A stretch of 64,000 nt of DNA, taken from Ricinus communis. Its lineage: Eukaryota > Streptophyta > Magnoliopsida > Malpighiales > Euphorbiaceae. The notes below the pieces were generated by a model. That model saw only the letters and a program-made list of their open reading frames with translations. It had not been told where the DNA came from and searched no databases. This document shows, piece after piece, positions 1 to 11,169 of this stretch. Made by a program: the position numbers and the translations under genes. The DNA lies in assembly GCF_019578655.1 (NCBI RefSeq), contig NC_063265.1, forward strand, positions 21,934,285 to 21,998,284. Direction: 5' to 3'. Numbering within the stretch: position 1 is the first letter of the stretch; each line of letters begins with the position of its first letter.

Positions 1-89
1 ATATGTATACTTGTGTATATATCACTAACCTATAACAGGAAAATAAAAAGAAGTTCAAAAAGAAATAAAGTGCTTGAATTATAGTTAAG

Positions 90-300
90 TTTACCTTCCG
101 AAGTGGAAGATGAGTCAGTTTACTTCTCGAAGTAGAACTTTATTAGTTTACTTCCCGAAACAGAGTTTATCAAGCTTACTTTTTGAAGTTAAAAATCATC
201 AATTTATATCTCGAAATGGGATAATCATCATCCCATAGTAGAATACAATCAGTAGAAGATCATCAATTTACTTTCCGAAGTGAAAGCTAACCGACCTGAT
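90..300 (+). repeat. Diverged 28-bp tandem repeats
   Basis: About six units share a core of the form TTTACTTYCCGAAGTRGAA followed by a variable tail ending TCATCAA or similar. The period is near 28 bp, with one unit lengthened by about 35 bp. They are too diverged to be recent and belong to the 3' region of the Tat element. Confidence 0.6.
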
Positions 301-466
301 TTTTGAAAGTAGAGAATCAGTTTAAGTTTTAAAGAATTGACACATATTCCAAAGCAAGAATTATTCAAGAGAGTAAAGTACATACCAAATCAGAATCCAA
401 AGTGGAAATTACAACATAATTGCATCCCAAAGCGGAAAGTAATCAAGAAGCCAGAGGGAAGTCTCA

Positions 467-612
467 GCAGGCGTGGTCCCTAAATCAGCGGGTGTGGTTC
501 CTAAATCAGCAAGCGTGGTTCCTAAATCAGCAGGCATGGTTCTCAAATCAATGGGTGTGGTCCCTAAATCAATGAGCGTGCTCCCCAAATCAGCGGGCAT
601 GGTTCCCCAATA
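467..612 (+). repeat. 21-bp tandem repeat, about 7 units
   Basis: Units are variants of GCAGGCGTGGTCCCTAAATC plus A, repeated without spacers. Because 21 is a multiple of three, the minus strand reads as a seven-residue repeat resembling PADLGTT, but nothing else supports a protein. Unit-to-unit differences are mostly transitions. Confidence 0.8.
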
Positions 613-720
613 ACAGGCGAAGTCCTCAACCTAAGCAGGCGAAATCCTTAATCCAAGCAGACAAAGTTCTCAACCTAAGCATGCAAAGTCCTCAATCTAA
701 GCATGCGAAGTCCTCAATCG
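612..720 (+). repeat. 22-bp tandem repeat, 5 units
   Basis: Five units of the form AAGCAGGCGAAGTCCTCAAC plus CT follow directly after the 21-bp array. The two arrays share a GCAGGCG core, so they probably arose from a common ancestral motif. Confidence 0.75.
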
Positions 721-882
721 AAATGGGCGTGGCCCCCACTTCGAATCAACGATTGAAGTTTGAGCTTATGAAGCATGGCTTCTACAACTCACATATCCTT
801 TTGATATATCCTTGATGCCTATGATTTTTCTCAATAATAAACGCATTGCATGCTCATAAAATTTCTAAAAATCGGAGGTAGT

Positions 883-3050
883 TATTAACACCCTTTTTTC
901 GAATCTAGATATTGAGGGAAATACGGATAATCCTATGGTGAAAGTTACTACCTTCTCGAGTCTCAAGAGATGAAGGACATGTAGATCTGAGGCAAGGGTT
1001 GAGGCTAATCGAGCTGAAATTACCTTTCTAAAATCAATTTGGACTTAATTGTTAAGAAAAATAAAGTTTGATGTTCAAAACAGCAGTTTTCACAAATTTA
1101 AGTACCTAATTGCAATGTTTTCAACTTTTCCGTGTAGAGTGCTGATTGGGTTTTTTATAATCCGAAGTCGTTTTTCTTAATGATTTTACATCAAGATATA
1201 TATTTTAGAATTTTTTAACGATAATCATAGATTTTTTAATGATAATATTTAAACTTAAAGAATTAAATTTGGATATTTATCAACATTATTTTTAAAGTAA
1301 CTGAGATTATCGTTTCCCTTAAGAAACCTTACCTCTATAAATAGAAAGAGGTATTTAGGTTTAGGGTTAACAACACTCAACAAGAGATAACGACACCATA
1401 GAGAGAAATAGAAAGAAATAGAGAGAAAATAGAAAGAAACACATAGAGAGAAAATATTTCCGTTCTTGAGAACTCAAATCACTAAGAAAGAGGCTACTCA
1501 AGAAAGAACTGCTTTGGAAACTTGTTTTGAATTGACATAAGTTTTCTTAACACTAGATCTAGAATTGGATTCCAACTATCATTTGACTAAACTGCTTTCT
1601 CATCGCCTGAGACACGCAAAACCATCAACTATGGTGACAACGTGAGGGTTTCTTTAAATATGCATTCATCATCATTCTAAAATTATTTCCTTCATTCCTT
1701 TTTTATTTCCTTTTTGTTATTTATTTTTAGAAACATAATTAGGGCTATTATTTATAATCACTATGATTAGATTAGGATTTATTTGAATCTGCATGTTAAT
1801 TGAGTTTTAAATATGATTATAAGAACTCTAGGGTTTTGGTCTGATAATTTTGCCAATTAGGATTTTGAATATGATTAGATACATGCAATAAGATTAAGAA
1901 TTAGATTTATATTTTCAATGAAATTTAGCAATTAAATATGTTTAATAGGGTAACATGATTAATTTGCTATCTTTTTTGTTCATTATACTTTAGGTTTTTT
2001 TAGGATTCTTATCAATTTTAGAGCTTTGATCATTCAATTGACTCTTGTTGTTTTTATTTTGATGTTTTCATTCTATTTTTTTTCTTTTCTAATTTATTTT
2101 TCTGTCTGTACATGTGAAATTCGATTTTAGAAATGCAAAATATGCTGAAAAATCAACAGAAAGCGGCCAGGAATGCTAGAGTCGATTGGTTGTGCAAGGC
2201 TCAGTCCCATTTTATGTTTTTTGGACGATTTTTAATGTATTTTAACGTTCATTAATAGTTTCTAGATTTTTTCTTTTGCAATTTAGTTGTAGGCCGGGTT
2301 GTAATAATTAGATTTATTTCCTACTTTTATTTTGTTTATTTTTACTTACTGTATGATAATTAAATATGTGTTATGTGATTGATTAATTAAAATGGGCCAC
2401 ATAGATTTTTAGGATTAAAACCGAATCCCACATGAATATTGCCAATAGTTAATTAACATTAACTGGGTTTAAAATCCTAAAATCTAAATAGACTTATGAG
2501 GCATTGACATGCTTTAGTTAGGATTGGATTTCATTAGAATTGAGATCACAATGTAGAAGCTTTATCATAATAAGTAGTCCATTAGGTTTAAAGGCTGAAA
2601 ATCAAAAAGCATAATATGTAATTGGGATAGACTATTTAGGCTATATGCATAATTAACTAGTAAATTAGGTTAACAACTCCAACATGGGCTGGACTTGCAT
2701 AAAACGGGCTAGACTTAGGTGAATTATGTGTGTTATTTGGTATGTCTATATATAAATTGCTTGCATTTATAAGAAATGATTTGTTAAATAATAAAATTAA
2801 AAATTAATATATACAAATAAAGAAATTGGCTTCTGGATCTATCTTTAGATTTTGTGACGTAAGCTTTCTTATGGAATATAAGAAACGCCACTCATTAGTA
2901 AAGTGTTCTGGTGATTACTCGGGTGGCGACTCCTATTTCCACATTAATCTCAGTGATTCATTAGCGTATTTCTAATTAGGTTAAAAAGTCTTATAATGCT
3001 ATAGTCGCTAAAGACACTTGGGTGTGCGCCCGAAATTGCCACCTATAACA
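883..3050 (+). mobile_element. Tat-type LTR (about 2.17 kb)
   Basis: The sequence aligns over its whole length with the LTR at 19962-21194 plus 28055-29047. Shared blocks include the AACACCC start, the TCTCGAGTCTC block, a TATAAATA box at the same relative place, the genomic-sounding spacer, and the GGTGRCGACTCCTAT block near the 3' end. The terminal TG is mutated to TA. The end is taken at CACCTATAACA because recognisable similarity stops there. No PBS or internal region follows, so it is a 3' LTR or the remains of a larger element. By eye the two LTR copies are well diverged, so this is old. Confidence 0.7.
1336..1343 (+). promoter_or_regulatory. LTR TATA box
   Basis: TATAAATA lies about 450 bp into the LTR, at the same relative position as the TATAAATA at 20556 in the related LTR. 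This suggests the U3/R boundary lies shortly downstream. Confidence 0.5.
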
Positions 3051-3502
3051 TTAAAATCTTTTAATAATAAAATATTTTTTATTTCATAATTTATAATTAT
3101 ATATCTATTTTTTCTAAAAGAAATCACGTGTTAAAATTTATAAATTAGTAGGATTGAGTTTTTATCATTTATCCTTTTAAAAAATACTAGCTATATTATT
3201 ATTTTTTATTATGGATATGACATAAATATCTTTTTGTTTTATTTTTTTTAATAGCTTTTAACATAATTTTTTATTTTTTTCATTTTTCAAATCAGAAGTA
3301 AAAATTTAAAGAAATTTAGAAATAAAAAAAAGAACTGAAAATTTTGAAAACGCTCCACAACTAAACAACTCAAATATATATGATCATGGTATCAAAATTT
3401 GATGGTTTAGAAGCGTTTATTAGAAGATGGAAAGTGGAAAATAGCACTTTTGATATTGGAAGAAGAAGAAGAAGAAGAAGCAAAATCCATGCAAGTAAGT
3501 AG
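3051..3502. other. AT-rich spacer with a short AAG microsatellite
   Basis: This is AT-rich sequence without coding signal. A short (GAA)n/(AAG)n run is present near 3459-3481. I see no other structure. Confidence 0.6.
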
Positions 3503-3897
3503 GGGTAAATTGCTCAGCTGGTATCAAACTCTAGGACTGTATATCAATTTGATATCAAGATTTTAATTTGAATCAAAATGGTACCAAAAGTATAAAAAAA
3601 TATATCAATTTAGTCTAAATGTCCAATTTCCGATAACGGATGGTGACGTGGCAAGCTGAGGAGACAAAGTTAATTAAAGTGGCACACGCTAAGAGGGCGA
3701 AACAACTGAAATATACCTCCTCAGCTTGCCATGTCATCATTCGTTGTCGAAAATTGGATTTTTGGATTAAATTGATATACTTTTCTGTATTTTTGGTACC
3801 ATTTTAATTTAAATTAAAATTTTAGTATCAAATTGATATACAGTTCTAATATTTTATTCCAGTTGAATAATTGCTCCAGTTGAATAATTTACTGAAA
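3503..3897. mobile_element. Fold-back MITE with long inverted repeats
   Basis: The left arm from about 3503 (GGGGTAAATTGCTCAGCTGG onward) and the right arm ending near 3897 are inverted copies of each other over roughly 140 bp each. The inner parts match too: the block around GGTACCAAAA pairs with TTTTGGTACC, and the block around TGACGTGGCAAGCTGAGGAG pairs with CTCCTCAGCTTGCCATGTCA. The right arm carries an extra short duplication of CCAGTTGAATAATT. The element is non-coding and lies about 630 bp upstream of the transporter start codon. I could not fix a target-site duplication, so the superfamily is uncertain. Confidence 0.75.
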
Positions 3898-4259
3898 TAA
3901 GTAGAGTAGCCATGTCAGTCTTCCTCTACTAGCATTCTTGTCTTCACGTTAACCATAAAAAATAAAGCCATTAAAATACCAAACAAAATTGGATGCAATT
4001 AAAGAAAAAAAGAAAGAAAAATCAAATATGTCTTCTAATATTATTCGACATTTTTATTTTATTTATAAGATGTAAAATGCAAAAAAAAAAAAAAAACAGA
4101 TCTTCTCTTCATATATATGCTATAAAAATAATAATAATTCACATAATACAATCATAAGAATTTGAATTTTTAAGATTTGAGAGAGAAAGCTTTTGGCCTC
4201 TTAAGCTAAACATTAACTGGAAACATTACATGGCAGTTCTCGACAAAGCTCGCATCAGC

Positions 4260-4265
4260 CACGTG
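4260..4265 (+). promoter_or_regulatory. G-box CACGTG upstream of the transporter gene
   Basis: A palindromic CACGTG lies 259 bp upstream of the start codon. G-boxes are known bZIP/bHLH sites in plant promoters for ABA, light and stress. A TATA-like stretch is present further up (4121-4130) and a weaker CATATATT near 4365. Which one is used is not decidable here, so promoter function is inferred. Confidence 0.4.
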
Positions 4266-4523
4266 CTATATGTGTGATATATTTTATAGTCATAAAAATG
4301 TACGATAATCTTGCCAACCATCAATCTGTGAAATATTACAGCACAACCATGTAAACGCCAGTTACCATATATTACTCTCTCCCTTCAAATTTTTTTTTAT
4401 TTTATTTTCTTTTCTATTGGTTTTGGTGGTTTCTTGATTTATTTCATTTGGTTTCTTGGTTTCTTTGTTTCTTTAATCTGTCTTCTTGTTTTCTTTAATT
4501 TGGTTTCTTGGTTTATTGTGTTA

Positions 4524-7500
4524 ATGGCATCGGAGACTGATATTTTCTTGAATGATGGCGGTGACGCTGGTGTTTGTGGTAGAAGCAGTGGAGAAGAGGT
4601 TGATGAAAAAGGTGAGGAATGTGGTGCTTTACTTTCTCAGCAACGGCCGCAGAGTTTTAGGTAATTAATTTTCATGATAATTTTGTTTTTATTACCCTTT
4701 GACCTTTACTACTTTGGTTATGTTTAATTCTTGCCATTGTTTGGAAGGTCCAAAAAGCAAGAATTCATTTCAATTATGTTTAGTCAGTTCTCATGTTTGG
4801 ATAGTTAATAGTTGATAGAACTCAATATTTTCAGTTAGAAAAAAGAAAAAGAGAAGCCATTTTGAACATGTTTCTGGAAACATTAAATAAAACTGAATTC
4901 TTAGACAGCATTTATCCAAACAAGGCATAATATAGAATTAAATTAGATACTGTGTTTCTTTTCTTTTTTTTTTTCTTTCCTTTTCTTTTTAATTTTCAAA
5001 GCAATGGAAAAATTCATGAAACTTCACTTGGAAAGGTTTTCACAGAGAACTAGTATATATCCGCTAGAGATGACATATGCTGACTCACCAAATGAAGACC
5101 TTTTTTATTTGTTTTGTCTCCATTGCATTTCCAACGATACTCTGTATATGTCTCCCTATTAAATTATAAATAATTAACTCTCTATTTTAATTTGTCTTAA
5201 AATGTATGTGTATTCTAATAATTATTTCTATTTTATTTTCTAATTAGATTTTTATTAATAAAAATCAAAAAGAGAGAAATAAGTAAGAAGAGATAGTGAC
5301 TTTGAAAGAAAAATTTTAAAAAGTAATAAAGAGAAATAATATAATATACTTAAGAGCCAATTAAGAGTCATTTTCTCCAATCTTAAATTTAAGGAGAGAG
5401 AATGTGGCTCTTAAGTCATTTTAGGGAAGAAGGATGAATTAGAGATTTTATTGAAAGCCTTATTTTTGCATATACTTCCTATAATAGAGAAGTAGCATAA
5501 TTGAAGAGCTTTCTGGGGTGCTCAAACATAGTATATGAAATTTCTTGTTAGATATTTATACTTGAAAGCATAAATTCTCTAGATTGAATGCCTTTTGAGG
5601 CATTGCTTTCTGTCTTTGAGAGATATGAACAATTGATAAAAGACAATATAAAGTTGTTCTTTAAGATTTAAAAAGTTCCATACCAGCTAATATAATATTT
5701 GAATTACTTTCTTCTGCAATAATATTTAGAATTTCTTTTTTAAAATAATGGTTATTCCAGTCTTAGTTTCAATCCAAATAAACATAGACATGTGCTATAT
5801 TGTTAGCCAAATTTCAATGTCAATCTGATCTTTTGTTTTTTTTTCTTCTATGTCAGAGAAACAACTGAATCTTACTCAATCTCAATGTCACGAAACCATG
5901 GGTTTCTTGGACAAGGAGAAAGCTCTCTTAATTCATGTGTTGGAAACTATAGTACAAGTAATTTAGAGAAGGATATAAAGTCTCCGTTACTGCCTGATAA
6001 TGAAAATAAATATCAGAAGGAAGACTCCCGTATGGTCTCCTCAGCAGCTCAACTGTCATTTTCAAAAGCTTCATTTGCTAGTGATGAATTATCCATCCCT
6101 CATGGATGTAGCGTCATGCAGACTGTCTTCAACTGTAAGGCCTAATAATGTTTGTAAGATCTTTGAGCTTCCTTTTACTCGTGTTCTAAAGATAAGGAAA
6201 GCGTCTGAAACTGGCGTTCTTCATTTTTGACTGATGTAAACATTTTGATTCTTCTGATATGTTATTTGAATAAATTCAAGAAGAAAAAAATAGAAAAAGA
6301 AAGGACAAGGGAACAAAAGGTTCACCATTTTATCAAATCTTTTCTTTCAGGAAAGCTTATGATTAGGAGGCTATGGTATCTGCATGTACTTCTTAGCATT
6401 ACAAGTATATTCTATAGTTGGGCCTAATTCGTGGGATGTCATTTTGAAACAGTGGTCAATATAATGGTTGGAGTTGGGCTTCTTTCTACACCTTCTACAA
6501 TAAAAGAAGCAGGTTGGGCGAGTTTGATTGTACTAGCTGTTTTTGCATTTGCATTCTGTTACACAGCTAATCTTATGAGACATTGCTTTGAGAGTAAAGA
6601 AGGCATTATAACCTACTCAGATATAGGAGAAGCTGCTTTTGGGAAATATGGACGTCTTGCTGTATCTGTGAGTTTGTTGCTGCTTTTATTATGATGTGTT
6701 TTCTTTCCTGCAATTCCTTTTGGTTTTTGGTCATTGGTTTTGTATTCCATGTTTCTGATAGTATTTTTTTCTTGATTTGCAGATCATTCTATACATAGAG
6801 TTATATGTAAGTGATAACTGAATCTGATTTTACATTTTTCTTTAAATTTCTATGCTATTTTTGTGTAGACTTTTAGAATTTTTTATCTACCTTTGCAGTC
6901 ATATTGCGTGGAATTTATTACTCTGGAGGGTGATAATCTTAATAGGCTATTTCCTGGAACATCCTTGGAGTTGGCTGGTCTTCATCTTGACTCCATGCAC
7001 TTCTTTGGAATTCTAACTGCTCTTGTTGTGCTGCCAACAGTTTGGCTAAGAGATCTTCATGTCATCTCATACCTTTCAGGTGCTGTGAATTTACTGTTTG
7101 AAGTTCCTTCACAGCATCAGAGTATTATAAATTTTAATGATTCCATGCATTTCATCTGATGCTTTTATTTTTCTGTTTTGCAGCTGGGGGGGTCATAGTA
7201 ACAAGTTTGATTGTGCTTTGTGTGCTTTTCCTTGGTACGGCAGGCGGAGTTGGGTTTCATCACACTAGTCCTTTGGTGAAGTGGAATGGCATTCCATTTG
7301 CAATTGGTGTTTATGGGTTCTGTTGTGGTGGGCACCCAGTTTTTCCAAATATCTACCAATCAATGGCTGATAAAAGAAAATATACCAAGGCAGCGATAAT
7401 ATGGTGTAAAACTTTGTTTCTTGTGATGCATCTTTTGAGCTTCTTTCCAGATGCGCCGTAACTCTCTTCTTGTTTTGCAGCTTTATCCTATGTTTTCTGC

Positions 7501-10152
7501 TTTATGGGGGTGTTGCTGTGATGGGATTTCTTATGTTTGGTGAAGATACACTATCTCAGATAACCTTGAATATGCCACCACATGCCATCACTTCGAAAGT
7601 TGCCTTGTGGATTACAGTGAGTATGATTTAGTTCCAGTTACCAAGTGTTTTTCATGTTAGGAGCAAGGATTGTCAAATAAATTTTATATAATTTCTGACA
7701 ATTTATGTTTCTTGATTTTGATCTTGATCTTCCACAGGTGATCAACCCTCTCACAAAGTATCCTTTTGGAAAGTAAATGTTAAGTTTTGAAATTACAAAT
7801 AGCATACCTAACATGCTAATGCTATCTAAACTCTTAACTGGGTTTCTGTACCAGTTCTTCACTTGAAAGAAGGAAAAGGAATTCGCAGAACTAAATTATT
7901 TAATGAGAGACCTTCGGTTGACACTTGGGAATCCTTTTGCTTTGATAAACTTAATTAGATTTTCCTTGACAATGCATATATATGCACTATTGATGAACCC
8001 ATTGGCCAGGAGCATAGAGGAGCTACTGCCAGTTGGAGTATCAAATAGTTTGTGGTGCTTCATTTTTCTAAGAACAGCCCTTGTCTTCTCTACTGTCTGT
8101 GTAGCTTTTCTTCTTCCATTTTTTGGTAATTCCTTTTTTCTCTTCATCTTAGTATCATTTTGAAGGGAGTTTGGGATGAAATCAAAATTAAAGTTAGTTT
8201 ATGTTGGGTTTGGGACTAATTGTCTCTTGCTTACCTTCCATTTTTAATGAACTATTGTGAATGGCTAACTGAAATTAATTCAAATCCTATTGCTTAGAGC
8301 AAATATATGCTGACATTTTGTCCTTAGCTTTTAGGAAATCTTGCAGGTTCTTAAGGAGGCAGTGAACAGATCACGATAACAACAATTTGACAATTGTTAT
8401 TGACCATGTGGACTGATTTCTCATGCTGTTAAAATATTTTGAACTGATGAAATTATTTTTCTTATTGCAGGTCTTGTAATGGCCTTTATTGGTTCTGTCC
8501 TCTGTTTACTTTTGGTATGTAAACATCTCAGCAAAGTTAAATGACAGGAATGGCCTGTGTTCCCTTCTAATATTGCTATCTTTTCTGAATTATGGTTTGC
8601 CAATTCAAATATATTCCTTACTGCCATTCTTTTAGCATATGAAAACCACCTCAAGATGGTATAAAGTATGTTTGCAACAGACTCTATGAATGAATGCATT
8701 AGGAACTATTCTCTTAAATATTCCATTGATTCATGATATTGATATATCAAGGCCCATTTGGCAGAGATGCAACCCATAGCTATTACAGAAAGCTTCATTT
8801 CTTAGCTTTTCTCAAAAGTCTATTTTATCTTCTCCAATTTTATGCGCAGCTGCCACACTCCATCCTCTATAGTACATTGAAAGCAGGCTTTGTTTCATAC
8901 CCTTCACTTGTTGACATTATTTACCTATAATGTCAATCATCCCAACTATAATTGGCATATTACCCTGTAATTGGTTTTTGCCTCTAACCCACTTTCTTCA
9001 TTGTGGAACGAGGGAAATACTAATATAATGGTTACAAGTGATACTAAGATGTGCAGAATGCTCTGAGCTTATGATAATAATGCTTTCCATTCATTCCTTG
9101 CATCAAGCAATGGGTCCTGATCAAGTCATTATTATGTCTTTTCGTTTTCCTTTACCTCCCCTTTTTCTTTCTCTGTTTCATACATGTAAATGGTCCTCAA
9201 TTCTTATAAATTTGAGTGGGTCTTTGGTTCAGGCTGCAATTCTGCCATCTTTATGCTTTTTAAGGATAAAGGGGAAGAGCGCCACAAGGACACAGGCAAG
9301 TAGACATGATAATATCATATTATTTATTTTGCACAGTATGTAACACAGGCAAGTAGACATAATAATATTATATTATTTATTTTGCACAGTATGTAAGACG
9401 TATCGTCTGTTCTTGATTGGGGGTAAACAAAAGACGTAAAAATGAAATCTTCAAGTAGACAAGTTAATTCTAGCTTCAAGTTTTCTTTAAGATATTTACC
9501 TATGTCACATTGAATAACTCATTGCATGAAATTTCTTGTGCAAGTTTCTGGTCCTGGACAACAAATAATGCAATTTGCCAGAAAGATACATAGTACAGAA
9601 TTCATAATACAAGACACGTGAACAATCTCTTATGAAAATCTGTAACCTTTATTGAAAGCAGGAGAGGGAATGCTCAACTTCAGATTAACCTGAATTTAGC
9701 TTATCTGTTGATTAATTGAAACACTAATAAGTTTTTAAGCTACTGAAAACTAAATAGTAATGATATGTAGTTCAGTGGAGGGATTAACTTCTATTGTTAA
9801 TTTCATGCAGTATGTATGTGCTTCTGCATGCTTATTATTATATTTTCTATTTACTTTATGTGTGATTGACTCGAGAAATTAAGAAGTAAAACAGAATTCA
9901 CTGAAGAAAAAGGAGAAAAAGAAGGTCCTAAGAAATTGAGAAGTGAGCGTAAATGGTAGCTATTTTTTTATTATCCATACATGCTAATATATCATTTTGC
10001 ATGGCTGCTCTGAAATTTCATTCCTTTTATCTTATAAACAGACCATTTTGAGCAGAACAATTATTGCATTGGGCATCATATGTGTAATCATTGGAGCATA
10101 CTCTTCCTTGTCGGAAATTGCGAAACAGTACTGGAATATGCAGATGGTCTAA
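4524..10152 (+). CDS. AVT1: AVT1-like vacuolar amino-acid transporter, 12 exons
   Basis: Exons: 4524-4660, 5857-6134, 6453-6667, 6783-6806, 6899-7079, 7184-7403, 7481-7616, 7738-7757, 7980-8125, 8471-8514, 9233-9295, 10042-10152. They sum to 1575 nt with phases consistent throughout, giving 524 residues. The first in-frame ATG, with G at +4, sets the start. Residues 1 to about 137 form an acidic, serine-rich, hydrophilic tail expected to face the cytosol. The rest is an Aa_trans (AAAP family) core of about 11 membrane segments. Motifs include [20 protein letters not shown], the [16 protein letters not shown] helix, [20 protein letters not shown] and the [18 protein letters not shown] region. 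Family members move neutral amino acids across the vacuolar membrane using the proton gradient. The exact substrate and direction are not inferable. The codon split between exons 2 and 3 reads Leu where I would expect a small residue. No stops or frameshifts are seen, so the gene looks functional if the two odd introns are spliced. Confidence 0.88.
6783..6806 (+). CDS. AVT1: 24-nt microexon 4 of the transporter gene
   Basis: Eight codons (IILYIELY) are flanked by TTTGCAG upstream and GTAAGT downstream. It is phase 0 on both sides, so skipping would delete eight residues of a membrane helix without a frameshift. The residues continue the family pattern from exon 3 into exon 5. Confidence 0.85.
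7738..7757 (+). CDS. AVT1: 20-nt microexon 8 of the transporter gene
   Basis: It encodes VINPLTK, with the last codon split. The upstream acceptor is TCCACAG and the downstream donor is GTATCCTTTT. Skipping would shift the frame. It sits between an ordinary U2-type intron and the U12-type intron described separately. Confidence 0.82.
7758..7979 (+). other. U12-type intron with GT-AT ends
   Basis: The 5' end reads GTATCCTTT, a perfect match to the U12-dependent 5' splice-site consensus. At 7962-7970 the sequence TTCCTTGAC matches the U12 branch-site consensus. The protein alignment wants the next exon to start at 7980 (completing Lys, then TATGCACTATTG for YALL), 10-11 nt after the branch A at 7969. 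That spacing is right for a minor-spliceosome intron. The intron would then end in AT, not AG or AC. The only upstream AG (7957-7958) lies before the branch site and would add seven foreign residues. Confidence 0.72.
9291..9396 (+). repeat. 53-bp tandem duplication spanning a splice donor
   Basis: Copy 1 (9291-9343) and copy 2 (9344-9396) differ at only a few bases. Each contains CACAGGCAAGTAGACAT and ends in GCACAGTATGTAA. The duplication therefore made a second donor (CAG|GCAAGT) 53 nt downstream of the real one. Using the second donor would retain 53 nt and shift the frame. Confidence 0.85.
9296..10041 (+). other. GC-AG intron of the transporter gene
   Basis: Exon 11 ends ACACAG and is followed by GCAAGT, the usual consensus for the GC-AG class. 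The acceptor is AAACAG at 10041. The reading frame (RTQ then TILSR) matches the family across the junction. The intron carries the second copy of the 53-bp duplication. Confidence 0.8.
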
Positions 10153-11169
10153 CATTTCAAGTATTTATGTTAATTGGCTATGTTGTCATCCCTGCAACTA
10201 TTTGTGCTGTACTAAGAAATTTTAGATGTTTCAATGTGAAAATTGTCTATCAACTTCTTGTCTCTTCATATTGAACTGGATTGTGAACAATCTCCATAAT
10301 TTAAGTGTTATCACTGTACAACTTCATGCTTCCTGAGAGTCACAACCCAAATCCTTTAATTGATTCCTTAACCATAATAACTCAAGAGTCTCTAAAAGCC
10401 ATGTTTTTGTACTCAGCTTCTGCACTAGACCTTGCTATTATCTGTTGTTTTTTACTTCTCCAAGTCGCAGGTTTTCTGACTAAGAAAGTAAAGTATCCAG
10501 AAGTAGATCTGTTGTTATCAGTTGAGCTTGCTCAATCTGCATCAGTGTAAATTCTACCTTCAGGTAATTATGCTTCGTGAAAAGTAATCCTTTACCTAGA
10601 AAAGACTTCAAATACCCCAATATGCGTTCCGTGGCATTCATGCCGCTTTTATAAGAATCATGCATAAACTAGCTCACTACAGTCAATACATAAGCAATAT
10701 ATGGTCTAGTGTAGGATAAGGAAATTAATTTTTTCACAGGTTTCTGGTGACTTGCTTTATTAGTAAAAGTTGGATCCAAGCAATAAAACAGCTTATGATT
10801 GTCCATTAGCAGTATTGAAAAGCTTGCAGCCAAGCATACATGTTCAGTTAATAAACAAAATACTATTCTTTGATACTTGTTATAAAATGATGTGTTTTCG
10901 ATACTTGTTCCTTTGTATATCATGTATAAAACTGAAGTATGGTGACTGTATGCCTCTTTTCATTTTTCTTCAAAAATATTCTCTCATTTTTTTCTTACAA
11001 CCAAGTGCTGGCTGAACTTTACTTTCTTTGTGTGAGTTCAATCTATTTTTCCCTAGTCACTTCGCATTCGCATTTTGCAGTGTTATTAGAGCTTCATTTC
11101 CTTTAAGACTGTGAAAGCAAAAATTTTATAATCATTTGTGAGAAAAGTTAGTGTTGAAAAGCTAAAAGG
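10153..11169 (+). other. 3' flank of the transporter gene
   Basis: This presumably contains the 3' UTR and transcription end. No clear poly(A) signal stands out. Open frames here are short and AT-rich with no recognisable product. Confidence 0.5.

Larger units (their letters stand above)
1..882 (+). mobile_element. 3' untranslated region of a Tat-type gypsy element
   Basis: This stretch has no convincing coding capacity and is built largely of three kinds of short tandem repeat (90-300, 467-612, 612-720). It leads directly into an LTR at 883. A repeat-rich region between pol and the 3' LTR is typical of the Tat/Ogre branch of Ty3/gypsy elements. I infer that this is the 3' end of such an element whose body lies left of the window. 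The purine-rich stretch just before 883 could be a decayed polypurine tract. Confidence 0.6.

Noticed and set aside
409..600. Minus-strand PADLGTT repeat protein, or a CRISPR-like array
   Set aside because: Simple 21-bp tandem repeats give open frames for free. There are no unique spacers, and the block sits in a retrotransposon 3' region of a plant genome.
4434..4523. Upstream in-frame extension of transporter exon 1 giving a hydrophobic N-terminus
   Set aside because: It has no ATG; the first ATG is at 4524. The Phe/Leu-rich reading comes from a T-rich 5' leader.
7959..7979. Exon 9 starting after the AG at 7957-7958
   Set aside because: It is in frame but would place the splice site before a perfect U12 branch site and add seven residues not expected in the family. 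Kept only as the alternative.
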